DNA from: Treponema sp.
GTDB taxonomy: Bacteria; Spirochaetota; Spirochaetia; Treponematales; Treponemataceae
DNA: 64,000 nt
Direction: 5' to 3'
NCBI GenBank assembly: GCA_016294035.1
Contig: JAEDCT010000006.1
Location: 58,044 to 122,043, forward strand
How positions within the stretch are numbered: position 1 is the stretch's first letter; every line of letters begins with the position of its first letter. Shown here one piece after another: positions 16,101 to 23,922 of this stretch. The position numbers and the translations under genes were made by a program. The notes below the pieces were generated by a model. That model was not told the origin of the DNA. It did no database searches and saw only the letters and a list, made by a program, of their open reading frames with translations.

Positions 16101-17765
16101 AGAAAGGAAGCTGCCAGAAAAGCAGAGGAAGCCAGGCGTCTGGAAGAAGAAAAGAAGGCTGCAGAAGAAGCCAGAAAAGCTCAGGAAGAAGCAGACAGAC
16201 TTGCTGCCCTTGAAGCAGAGAGAAAGGCTGAAGAGCAGAGAAAGGCTCTTGAAGAGGCCAGAAAGGCAGAGGCTCTCAAAAAGGCTCAGGAAGAAGCTGC
16301 AATTGCACAGAAAAAGAAGAACATGGAAGATGCAGTTGCCAGGGGACTTGCTGCTCTTGAAAAGAATGATCTTCAAACTGCACTCAAGGAATTTGAGTCA
16401 GCAAAAAATAATGTGATTGCGGATGACAAGGAATACAGTTCCAGAAAACTTGGTGAGATTGCAAAGGCTTTATATGATGCATCTGAAACAATGCCTTTGG
16501 CGCAGGACAAGACTCTTGCAAAATCCCAGGCCTTGAACTATTCAAATGAGGCCTTGAAATTGAAGGGAGATGATCCGAATGCCCTCTATGTTCAGGGAAT
16601 GAATGCACTTGCCAGGAAGGATTATGCAAATGCTGAAAAACTCTTGAGGCTTGCAATTTCTAAAGACCCGACAAATGGAACCTATTACTATCAGCTTGGA
16701 CGAGTTCAGGCAATGCAGAAAAAATTCAATGAATCTCTTTCTTCATTCAAGACATCATCAAGACTTGCTCCGAATTTTGCACCTGCCTATTATAATACGG
16801 GTTATGTTTGTGAGCAGCTTGGAAAGAATAAGGATGCCGTGGAAGCTTACAAGAAAGCATATTCAATCAAGTCAGACTATGAAAATGCATATATCGGTGC
16901 AGGTCATGCAATGTCGGCCATTGGAGACAGTACTGGTGCCATAGAGGCATTAAATCAGGCTCTTAAAATCAACAGTTCACGTGCCCAGACATATCAGGAG
17001 CTTGGAAGTGCATATGCTTCCCAGAAAAAATATTTGGAAGCAGAGTCTAATTTCCAGAAAGCCCTTTCATGTAAGGACTCATCTGCAGAAAAGAATGCCA
17101 TTACATATTACAACCTTTCAACAGTAATGATTGAACAGGATAAGAAATCCCAGGCCTTGAACTATGCAAAACTGGCTTATGACAACAGAACAAAAACTGA
17201 GCCATCCGTAAAGGCAAGCATAATCTACAACTATGCTCTCCTGAAGCAGGAAGCTGGAGAAACAATTGAATCAATGACTCTCTATCAGGAAGTTCTGCAG
17301 ATTGACTCAAATCATGTTAAGGCAAACACAAATCTTGGTGCACTGGTTCTTGAACAGGGAGATTACACAACGGCTATTCTTCTTCTGGAACGCGCTTACA
17401 CAAAAGATCCGCAGAATTTTGAGGTAAATAATAATCTTGGAAATGCATACAGGTCATCAAAGGATTATGAAAATTCAGTGAAGTACTATAAGAATGCCCT
17501 TGCAATTTCTTCTGATGACAATACAGTGCGCGAGAATCTGGCAAAGAGTTATACTGCTGCGAAAGATTTTGCCAATGCCAAGGAACTGTATGAGCAGCTG
17601 GTTAAGATTCAGCCTGGTAATGCAGACATAATGTATGATCTTGCAAAGGTTTGTATTTCCAAGGGTGATATTGAAGATGCAGAAAAGTATCTCTTGTATC
17701 TTCAGGCAAAGCAGCCTAGTTACAAGACTCAGGAAGTTTCTTCACTTCTTGACAGTCTCAGATAG
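13173..17765 (+). CDS. 1530-aa membrane protein with 59-aa tandem repeats, coiled coil and TPR array
   Basis: Layout: residues 1-230 are low-complexity Lys/Ala/Thr/Ser-rich, histone-H1-like, with 7-aa repeats GSVSKTT. One membrane segment lies at ~290-310 (LLMALLMLIGGGIFIG). About ten 59-aa repeats follow (~320-890), each with an AxxLLNxLEINGNDEASKAL-type core. A long Glu/Lys/Ala/Arg coiled coil covers ~930-1060. A TPR array of about ten units runs to the C terminus. The basic N terminus should be cytoplasmic and the repeat/TPR part periplasmic, if the single segment is type II. The start at ATG 13173 overlaps the previous gene by 26 nt. A terminator follows. I do not recognise a named family; a large scaffold or cytoskeletal-type protein is likely. 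Confidence 0.88.
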   Translation: MATNQNLNKDEEKKTVKKTSSKTTAAKAAKTTKTAKSSESKKTSASAGTGKTTVKATAAKEKTAKSTSAAKTSTGTRKAAVKATGAKESPVKASAVKSTMASRSASGSSAAGTRKTAAKSTTARATASPSAGVKSTASKASVAKKSAASNALSVSKTTGSVSKTAGSVSKTTGSVSKNAGAGKEEKLAGQIVPAKTVKAEQAKNTASPDLDSSRYGVMVKRESASPLSDELTLHRQTHLLSLDNVPEENQEKKDAVSDSLRISPEERKSWNESPESNKKSGKKKKLAALLMALLMLIGGGIFIGVKTQWFGLASVNYAEMDVEDALALARKLIDEGNYLEALKVLNSIDVRGNDDFARDLRQRIQQLMDEAFQKAVEAGQAQAVFNYIQELIDQGKITEALNLLISLNANGKDDESKALREKIDSLIKACVDKAIADGRTNEIIDLAQKYIDDGEYAKALKLLNALEINGKDEASKALREKISSMKKDAVEKAIADGKIDQVLDMIQQMIDNGEYADALKLLNDLEINGNDEASKALREKISSMKKDAVEKAVADGKIDQVLDMVQQMIDNGDYAKALKLLNDLEINGNDEASKALREKISSMKKDAVEKAIADGKIDQVLDMIQQMIDNGDYADALKLLNDLEINGNDEASKALREKISSMKKDAVEKAIADGKIDQVLDMIQQMIDKGDYADALKLLNDLEINGNDEASKALREKISSMKKDAVEKAIADGKIDQVLDMIQQMIDKGDYADALKLLESIELNENDPKSKALREKLEAMKKDAVEKAVASGKADEIVDFIESLLADGKATDALKYLDYLGDGSKNPLSKELKDKIDSLKKDAEVLKEAENLSVDEQIDLARKMIADERYEDALRLLNSIKVEGDSEKARRQRDEIEFLKKEIERLKKEAADGAKKNGVKLADIGFDENGNKLKTSQEIAKEKALQEAKEKKQKEEAERKAREEERQRKIAEEAQARKEAARKAEEARRLEEEKKAAEEARKAQEEADRLAALEAERKAEEQRKALEEARKAEALKKAQEEAAIAQKKKNMEDAVARGLAALEKNDLQTALKEFESAKNNVIADDKEYSSRKLGEIAKALYDASETMPLAQDKTLAKSQALNYSNEALKLKGDDPNALYVQGMNALARKDYANAEKLLRLAISKDPTNGTYYYQLGRVQAMQKKFNESLSSFKTSSRLAPNFAPAYYNTGYVCEQLGKNKDAVEAYKKAYSIKSDYENAYIGAGHAMSAIGDSTGAIEALNQALKINSSRAQTYQELGSAYASQKKYLEAESNFQKALSCKDSSAEKNAITYYNLSTVMIEQDKKSQALNYAKLAYDNRTKTEPSVKASIIYNYALLKQEAGETIESMTLYQEVLQIDSNHVKANTNLGALVLEQGDYTTAILLLERAYTKDPQNFEVNNNLGNAYRSSKDYENSVKYYKNALAISSDDNTVRENLAKSYTAAKDFANAKELYEQLVKIQPGNADIMYDLAKVCISKGDIEDAEKYLLYLQAKQPSYKTQEVSSLLDSLR
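14463..15525 (+). repeat. 177-bp in-frame tandem repeats (59-aa units)
   Basis: The sequence ending in GATGCAG recurs with ends at 14640, 14817, 14994, 15171 and 15348 (diverged GATGCTG at 15525), an exact 177-bp period. Five units contain KIDQVLDM and are nearly identical at DNA level. Flanking units on both sides (back to about 14140 and on to about 15850) are the same repeat but diverged. This pattern indicates recent unequal crossover or homogenisation of the central copies. Confidence 0.93.
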
Positions 17766-17802
17766 GCATAGAATATTTTCGTGTAACGGATTGTGAAAGA
17801 AT

Positions 17803-17848
17803 AAGTCATTGGCTGGTCATAAAATAAACTTCCAATGACTTTTTTTTA
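17803..17848 (+). terminator. intrinsic terminator after the 1530-aa gene
   Basis: 10-bp stem AAGTCATTGG (17803-17812) / CCAATGACTT (17832-17841), 19-nt loop, followed by a T-run to 17847. It lies 38 nt after the stop and directly before the convergent mutL stop. Confidence 0.8.
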
Positions 17849-17850
17849 TT

Positions 17851-19683
17851 TCATGTTCGCATGACAAGGTTAAACAGCTGCTTTCTTGTGATGGTAGTAA
17901 ATACAGGACGGCCGTGAGGACAGTGCGGGTCTTCAAGTTCAAGGGCACCTCTTGCAATCCTAGATGCCGTCTCATCATCAAGCACAGTTCCGTCCATAAC
18001 TGCTGTTCGGCAGGCTGCTGATGCTGCGGCTGAGTTTATCATGTCTTTTGGATTGACTCTCCTGTCCAGAACATCCTTCTTAAGATCTTCTTCATTGCCT
18101 TTCCATCTTGCAGGAACTGTTGTGAACTCCCATTTTCCATTTCCAATATTACGGCATGAGAATCCGCTTTTGCAGAGCATGTCCTGAATTGCTTCAAGAT
18201 AGTTGTCATCAGCCTTTGATTCTGTCTCAACAATATAGGGTACCAAAAGTGTTTGTGTCTGGGAGCACTCGGCCATAAATTTGTTGTAGAGCATTCTTTC
18301 GTGTGCCGCATGCTGGTCAATAATGTAAAGAGTGTCGTCTTTTTCTGCAATAATAAAGGTTCCAAGGGCGCATCCAACATAATGGAAGGAATCATTGTGG
18401 ACTGATGTTTCAGGCAGGTTTTCTGAATCTTTGCTGTAGTTTTCAGTTTTTTCGTCAGTTTGCGGTTCACTGGCCATTCTTGCAAATCGGCTTCCGTAAG
18501 AGGGAACAGATGATCTTTGTGAATGGGAATATGAAAACTGTGGCGTGGAAAAGTAGTTCTGCCTGAAATTTAATTTCTGTGTTCCTGGAATGGAGTCCTC
18601 GGCAACAAACTTTGGTTCTGAGAAAAATGAAGTCTGGGTTTTCTGCTCTTGATCCTTGTCTGTTGAGGATGCATTTTGAACCATGGTGGAGATTGTATAC
18701 TTCCTGAAAAAATCCTTTACCTTTGAGCTTATTGCGTGGTGAAGGGGATTTATGTCCTTGAATCTGACTTCTTTTTTTGCCGGATGAATATTAAAATCTA
18801 CGAGAGACGGATCCATATCTACAAAAAGACATGCAACAGGAAATGTTCCGTTTGGAAAATATCCTTGAGTACCATATACGATTGCTTGAACAAGAGCGTA
18901 TTCCTGAACTTTTCGTCCGTTAACATAAATGAAAATATCTTTTCGTGAGGATCTGTTGACTGAGGGTTCTCCTATTATGAGCTTGAATGAAAATCCCAAT
19001 CCATTTTCTGTGTGGAAAATTTCTGAAAAAAGATCCTGGCTTTCAAATATTCCCATTGTAGAGACAAATCTTTCTTTCAGACTTTGACCTGCATTCAAAT
19101 GGAGTTTTTCCTCACCATCTGATGAAAAGACGAATTCAATATCTGGACGTGGAAGTACTTTTTCTTCAAATGTTGTCCTGCACATTGTTGCTTCAGATGC
19201 AGGTCTTTTAAGAAATTGTCTTCTGGCCGGAAAATTTTCAAATAATCCCTGAGTCTGAACTATTGTTCCCAGTGTCTGTGCATAGGCTTCAATTATGTGG
19301 TCTTCGGTTACTGACGCGCGCATCTTGAATCCGCCGGAAATAATTTCAAGCCTGCTGACTGCTGCCATGGATGCAAGAGCCTCACCCCTGAAACCAAGAG
19401 TTTCCAGCTTAAGAAGATCATCCTCTTCCTGTATCTTGCTTGTGGCATGGGGACGGGCACATGTTTCCAGATCGTCCTTTGTCATGCCGCAGCCGTTATC
19501 CACCACACGGATTTTTTCAATTCCACCCGATTGAATTTCTACCGAAATTTTTTTTGCCCCGGAATCAATTGAATTATCCATGAGTTCCCGGACAATTGCA
19601 TTGGGCCTGTCGATTACTTCTCCTGCAGCAATTTTTCTTGCGACATTTGCACTAAGAATCTTAACTCGTCTTCTTTCGCTCAT
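17851..19683 (-). CDS. mutL: DNA mismatch repair protein MutL
   Basis: 610 aa. The N-terminal GHKL ATPase has Glu33 and Asn37 (VRELMDN), VDNGCGM (61-67) and TLGFRGEAL (95-103). The C-terminal dimerisation domain begins near 430 and holds DQHAAHERMLYN (456-467), ACRTAV and CPHGRPV, the motif set of MutL endonucleases. The last Glu of DQHA(x)2E(x)4E is Asn here, so nicking activity is uncertain. It couples MutS mismatch recognition to downstream repair. ATG 19683 lies 3 nt after the xseB stop, so xseA-xseB-mutL form a DNA-metabolism operon. Confidence 0.97.
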   Translation of the reverse strand: MSERRRVKILSANVARKIAAGEVIDRPNAIVRELMDNSIDSGAKKISVEIQSGGIEKIRVVDNGCGMTKDDLETCARPHATSKIQEEDDLLKLETLGFRGEALASMAAVSRLEIISGGFKMRASVTEDHIIEAYAQTLGTIVQTQGLFENFPARRQFLKRPASEATMCRTTFEEKVLPRPDIEFVFSSDGEEKLHLNAGQSLKERFVSTMGIFESQDLFSEIFHTENGLGFSFKLIIGEPSVNRSSRKDIFIYVNGRKVQEYALVQAIVYGTQGYFPNGTFPVACLFVDMDPSLVDFNIHPAKKEVRFKDINPLHHAISSKVKDFFRKYTISTMVQNASSTDKDQEQKTQTSFFSEPKFVAEDSIPGTQKLNFRQNYFSTPQFSYSHSQRSSVPSYGSRFARMASEPQTDEKTENYSKDSENLPETSVHNDSFHYVGCALGTFIIAEKDDTLYIIDQHAAHERMLYNKFMAECSQTQTLLVPYIVETESKADDNYLEAIQDMLCKSGFSCRNIGNGKWEFTTVPARWKGNEEDLKKDVLDRRVNPKDMINSAAASAACRTAVMDGTVLDDETASRIARGALELEDPHCPHGRPVFTTITRKQLFNLVMRT

Positions 19684-19686
19684 TTT

Positions 19687-19962
19687 TTATGATCGGGTTC
19701 CGTTGATTTGTGTTTCTTCATTGAATAAATCCAGTACAGGAGATTCATCCTTCGCCTGCTTTTTTGAGGTGTCATCTGTCGATGGTGAATTCATGAGAAT
19801 CTGGATCTTGCTTTCCATTGAAGAGAGTTCTTTTTCAAGTCCCTTTGCAAGTTTGATTCCTTCCTCGAAGCTTTTAAGTGCATCTTCAAGTGAAATATCA
19901 TTTTTTCTTATCTGAGTTGAAAGTTCTTCCAGTTTCTTAAGTTTTTCCTCAAAATCCTTCAT
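19687..19962 (-). CDS. xseB: exodeoxyribonuclease VII small subunit
   Basis: 91 aa with the XseB helical signature (FEEKLKKLEELSTQI, then ISLEDALKSFEEGIKLAK) and a polar tail of ~25 residues beyond the usual core. GGAGGAAT lies just upstream of ATG 19962. It binds several copies to XseA for single-strand DNA degradation. It sits between xseA (16 nt upstream) and mutL (3 nt downstream). Confidence 0.95.
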   Translation of the reverse strand: MKDFEEKLKKLEELSTQIRKNDISLEDALKSFEEGIKLAKGLEKELSSMESKIQILMNSPSTDDTSKKQAKDESPVLDLFNEETQINGTRS

Positions 19963-19978
19963 GTTGATTCCTCCCGCT

Positions 19979-21199
19979 TTATTTGATTTTGTCTACTGTG
20001 GCCATGATTTTTCCTCTGGCCGGAGTGATTGTAAGTTTTGTTCCTTCTTTTACTGTTGATGCATCATGGATTACTTTGCCTGTCTGGGCGTCGCAAACCA
20101 TGGAGTATCCACGGTCAAATATGTTCTGCGGATTGCAGTTTTCAAGGGCCTGGGTGCACAAGGCAATTCTGTTTCTCCTGCCAGTGATTATATCCTTCAT
20201 TCCCAGTTCAAGTTCCATCAGGGCTCTGTCATATCTTTCGCTGACTCTCTGCTCTATGTTCTGGAACTGTATTTTCATGTTTTCTATGTCAAATGTTTTG
20301 AGCAGGGTCTTTGCATGGTTCAGTCTGTTTTCGGCCTGCTGGTAAAGATTGTTCTTCATGTCCTGAATATACTGTTCTATCCGGGATTTTTCCGGAATGG
20401 CAATTTCGGCTGCGGCACTGGGAGTAGGGGCTCTTCTGTCGGCTGCAAAATCGCAGAGGGACCAGTCTATTTCGTGTCCAACGGCAGAGATTACAGGTAT
20501 GGATGAGGCAGCTACTGCACGCACAACGCTTTCCTCGCTGAAGGGCAAAAGATCTTCAAGAGATCCTCCGCCACGGCCAACGATGAGCACATCGCACATT
20601 TTGTATTTGTTTGCAGTTTCTATCATGTTTACAATGGTCGGTGCGGCACTTTCTCCCTGTACCACGGCTGGAAGAATAACAACATTGACCTTGTCGTTTC
20701 GGCGCTTTCTGATGTTGAGAATATCTCTTAGAGCTGCTCCAGAGGGGCTTGTAACGACTCCAACTGTTTTTGGAAAAAAAGGAAGCGGCTTTTTCTTACT
20801 CTGGTCAAATAATCCCTCGGCATAGAGTTTTTTCTTTCGTTCTTCCAGCATTTCCATGATGTTCCCTGATCCGGCCTTTGTCATGGATGTTACCATAAGC
20901 TGATAGTTGCCGCGTGGAGCGTAGACACTGATTTTTCCTGTAACCTGGACCAGCATTCCGTCTTTTGGTGCAAAATTCAGTGAAGAAGCAGCTCCTCTGA
21001 ACATAACGGCACTGATTTGTGCCTGGGAATCCTTCAGTACAAAATACAGGTGTCCAGCAGAACTGGGACTAAAATTGGAAATCTCCCCCTTGAGAATGAT
21101 AGTCTTGAATGAGCCTTCCAGCATTTCTTTTATAAGGTTCGTGAGCTGGCTTACGGTTAGGGCGTTATCTTTAGACTGATTCTGCAATGTAATTTCCAT
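19979..21199 (-). CDS. xseA: exodeoxyribonuclease VII large subunit
   Basis: 406 aa from ATG 21199; an ATG at 21208 and a TTG at 21226 are in-frame alternatives. An N-terminal OB fold (~10-110, LKGEISNFSPSSAGHLYFVL) binds ssDNA. The catalytic domain follows, with GVVTSPSGAALRDI, the GRGGGSLEDLLPF motif and AVGHEIDWSLCDFAADRRAPTP (interrupted here only by domain order). A coiled-coil segment (~290-370) mediates XseB binding, and the C-terminal GYSMV segment is present. It is the first gene of xseA-xseB-mutL and is divergent from the spiro-SPASM gene. Confidence 0.96.
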   Translation of the reverse strand: MEITLQNQSKDNALTVSQLTNLIKEMLEGSFKTIILKGEISNFSPSSAGHLYFVLKDSQAQISAVMFRGAASSLNFAPKDGMLVQVTGKISVYAPRGNYQLMVTSMTKAGSGNIMEMLEERKKKLYAEGLFDQSKKKPLPFFPKTVGVVTSPSGAALRDILNIRKRRNDKVNVVILPAVVQGESAAPTIVNMIETANKYKMCDVLIVGRGGGSLEDLLPFSEESVVRAVAASSIPVISAVGHEIDWSLCDFAADRRAPTPSAAAEIAIPEKSRIEQYIQDMKNNLYQQAENRLNHAKTLLKTFDIENMKIQFQNIEQRVSERYDRALMELELGMKDIITGRRNRIALCTQALENCNPQNIFDRGYSMVCDAQTGKVIHDASTVKEGTKLTITPARGKIMATVDKIK

Positions 21200-21325
21200 A
21201 GCATGCATGATAATTGAATTCAACAAAAAATTCTAGGGAATGAAAACATCATGGCAAATGGTAGTGTTTTCTTAAGTTAGCTTGATGCCTTAATTTTATG
21301 ATTCAAGATTCCGATAATTGAAGAG

Positions 21326-22930
21326 ATGAAAAGTGCAGTTTTTTTGTTTGCAGATGAAATGAGTGATTATGGATTTTCCCGGGATTTTGACGGTAAAAGT
21401 GCCTTTGAGTTGTGTCTTTTGTGGGCCGGAAAGTATTCCAGGGCTGGTAAGGTCGCTGTTGCCGTGACAAGCCATAACATAAAGATGGTAGAGGAATCAG
21501 CAGCTTCCTCTGGAGTTGATGTGGAAACTATTTGCCTTGAAAAATGGGATACAAAGACTCTTGTTCTTGAAATGGCCAAATTTGCTTCAAGATGCGGATG
21601 TGATTATGTCCTTTATTCCCATGGAGACAGACCTTTCATTAATGACGATCTCACAAATCAGATTATCCAGTGTCATGAAAAATATGTGGCTGAATACACG
21701 TTCCAGGACGGATATCCTCAAGGGCTTGCTCCAGAGGCAATCAACTGTGGAACTCTGTCAATTCTTTCAACACTGGCATCTGACGAAAAAAACAATGCAG
21801 GAATTCTTCCAGTCACAAATGAAAGCATATTCAATGTGCTGAAGACAGACATAAACTCCTTTGAAGTTGAAACTGTAATTGCACCAAAAGACTACAGAAT
21901 GCTTCGATTAAATTTCTCATGCACAGAAAAACGTAACTACCAGTGCTGCAAGGCTTTATGGAAAAAAGCAGAAGGCATTAAGAATATTGATGCCGGAACT
22001 CTTTCAGATATGGCTTCAGGCATGACAGAAGTTCACATGACTTTACCGGCTTACTATGAAGTTCAGATTTCGGCCAATGTGAATACAGTTTCTTCATTTA
22101 GTCCATATCCGGCATTTTTCAGGGAAAAATTCAATGTGGACCCATTTGCGACTTCAAATAAGGAAAACACAATAATGCCTTTGGACAAGTTTTCTGAAAT
22201 AGTAAGGCAAATTTCAGAATTTTCTGATGATGCAGTTGTTTCTCTCAGTCCATTTGGCGAGCCCTTTCTAAACGAAAATATTGACCTATATATAGAAGAA
22301 GTCTTGAAATATCCTCACCTGAAAGTCCTTGTTGAAACTGATGGAACTCTGGTTACCGAAGAAAATGCGTTAAAAATCAGGAAATCTGTTGAAAAATGTG
22401 GAAGATCTGAAAAGGATGTTACATTTATTGTAATGATTGATTCAGTTTCAGCTGATATGTATTCGAAGCTTAATTTGAATGGTAATTTTGCTTCCTGTTT
22501 CAATTCTGTTGGGATTCTAGCAGCATATTTCCCGGAAACATATCCTCAGTTTACAAGAATGAAGGATAATGAATCTGAACTTGAATCATTTTTCAGATTC
22601 TGGCGGGACAAAAATTCTCCATCTGGAGGAAAGGTAATAATTCAGAAGTACAATTCATATTGCGGAAAACTGCCGGACAAAAAAAGTGCAGATCTTTCAC
22701 CCCTGGAACGAAACGTGTGCTGGCATCTTAAGCGTGACATGATAATTCTTTTTGATGGAAGCGTTCCTTTATGCCGTCAATGGGGATTCGGAAATATCCA
22801 GGGAAATGCATTTTCCGAGAAAATCTGCGACATTTGGAATAAGCGTGAAAATATGATCAGAAATCATATTGATTCAAACTACGGAGACTTGTGCGGGGCT
22901 TGCGATGAATTCTATACCTTCAATTTTTAA
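21326..22930 (+). CDS. spiro-SPASM family protein (nucleotidyltransferase-like N-terminus, cysteine-less radical-SAM-like core, SPASM end)
   Basis: 534 aa. Residues ~1-200 resemble a CMP-sugar synthetase/GT-A fold (LYSHGDRPFINDDL, compare the GDEPFI loop of KdsB). Residues ~240-450 look like a radical SAM barrel (SPFGEPFLNENIDLYIEEV, KVLVETDGTL), but where CxxxCxxC should lie the sequence reads QISANVNTVSSFSPYP (247-262) with no Cys. The C terminus has a SPASM-type cysteine set: Cys465, 483, 501, 523 and 526 (LCGACDEFYT). This matches what I recall of the spirochaete-restricted spiro-SPASM family, whose function is not established. It heads a + strand run of glycan-type genes. Confidence 0.85.
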   Translation: MKSAVFLFADEMSDYGFSRDFDGKSAFELCLLWAGKYSRAGKVAVAVTSHNIKMVEESAASSGVDVETICLEKWDTKTLVLEMAKFASRCGCDYVLYSHGDRPFINDDLTNQIIQCHEKYVAEYTFQDGYPQGLAPEAINCGTLSILSTLASDEKNNAGILPVTNESIFNVLKTDINSFEVETVIAPKDYRMLRLNFSCTEKRNYQCCKALWKKAEGIKNIDAGTLSDMASGMTEVHMTLPAYYEVQISANVNTVSSFSPYPAFFREKFNVDPFATSNKENTIMPLDKFSEIVRQISEFSDDAVVSLSPFGEPFLNENIDLYIEEVLKYPHLKVLVETDGTLVTEENALKIRKSVEKCGRSEKDVTFIVMIDSVSADMYSKLNLNGNFASCFNSVGILAAYFPETYPQFTRMKDNESELESFFRFWRDKNSPSGGKVIIQKYNSYCGKLPDKKSADLSPLERNVCWHLKRDMIILFDGSVPLCRQWGFGNIQGNAFSEKICDIWNKRENMIRNHIDSNYGDLCGACDEFYTFNF

Positions 22931-23870
22931 TCAGAAAAAAATTTCCCACACGGTTCTTGGGGGAACACTTGAGCCGAAGAAAATTCTCATGCCGGTAACC
23001 TGCATTGTTTTGACAAGGAGTTGTGCTGCCTACAGGGCCCGCATTCTTGAAAAGCTTACGGTTCTTGGTTTTGAAAAAATTATTGTTGCTGAAAAGAATA
23101 TGGATCGAATTTCCACAAATCAGATGGCAATTCAGTTTCCTGAAGTTAAATTTCTTGTTGCTCTTGAAAGCATCAATCAGGGAGAACTTCTCAATCTTGC
23201 CATGGAAGAGGCTAAGACAGAATTTGTTCTGGTGCTTCAGGATGAGATGTGTCTTGAAAGGCTTAGTTTTTCTCCTATGGTTGCAAAAAAACTAATGGCC
23301 CTGAATCAGTTTTGTGTTGTTCCAAGATTGTTTACCACGGTTATGAACAGGCTTCCTGCATGCTTTGCGCCTACTGCAAAGAAAGGTGTCTTCGGATTAA
23401 ATGTTGAGGAATCTTTTTCAGAAGGCTCAAATACATTTTACTCGGCTGATCTGGCAGGTTTTTACAAGAAAGAAAAGTATGTAATGCTTGGTGGAATGGA
23501 TTATACCATTTCATCTGAATACTGGCAGAAACTTGATTTTTTCTTCCGGGCCTGGCTTTGGGGTGAAAAAACATCAATAACATTTTCATTTGATGTCTTT
23601 TACAGTTTGACTGGTGGAGATGATTATCCTGCAGAAGACCAGACTGTTGATATTTCCTATCTGAGATTCTATCTGAAAAATCTGGTTCCTGTTTTTGAGG
23701 GAGACCATGCAAGAATACTCAAGACTTCATATCTGGCGTTTAAGGCACGAAGTTCCTGTGGTTTTGTTGAGACTATGCGTCAGTTCAAGGATGCAGTCAG
23801 GTGGACTGAAAAGAATCAGTACAGGTTCAAAATGGATGCCGTGTCCTTAATTGAAAATTGGGAAAAATAG
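22905..23870 (+). CDS. GT-A-like glycosyltransferase-related protein
   Basis: 321 aa from ATG 22905, overlapping the spiro-SPASM gene by 26 nt; an ATG at 22869 is an alternative. The fold suggests family-2-type transferase: VTCIVLTRSCAAYRARILEK as the first strand/helix, INQGELLNLAMEEAKTEFVL and LQDEM at the expected DxD-like site. The Asp pair is degenerate (QDEM), so it may be a divergent or non-canonical transferase. The middle region (ADLAGFYKKEKYVMLGGMD) resembles the acceptor-side loop where such enzymes check background sequence. The overlap implies it acts with the spiro-SPASM protein. Confidence 0.6.
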   Translation: MNSIPSIFNQKKISHTVLGGTLEPKKILMPVTCIVLTRSCAAYRARILEKLTVLGFEKIIVAEKNMDRISTNQMAIQFPEVKFLVALESINQGELLNLAMEEAKTEFVLVLQDEMCLERLSFSPMVAKKLMALNQFCVVPRLFTTVMNRLPACFAPTAKKGVFGLNVEESFSEGSNTFYSADLAGFYKKEKYVMLGGMDYTISSEYWQKLDFFFRAWLWGEKTSITFSFDVFYSLTGGDDYPAEDQTVDISYLRFYLKNLVPVFEGDHARILKTSYLAFKARSSCGFVETMRQFKDAVRWTEKNQYRFKMDAVSLIENWEK

Positions 23871-23922
23871 TTTTTGCAAGTTTACGATAAATAAGTGATT
23901 CTATATAAACGTGGAGTGAACA

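Noticed and set aside
16081..16416. Basic open frame in another frame of the coiled-coil region
   Set aside because: It is a frame-shifted shadow of a Glu/Lys/Ala repeat, common in such segments.
21326..22930. Active radical SAM enzyme
   Set aside because: The CxxxCxxC motif is absent at the expected site.
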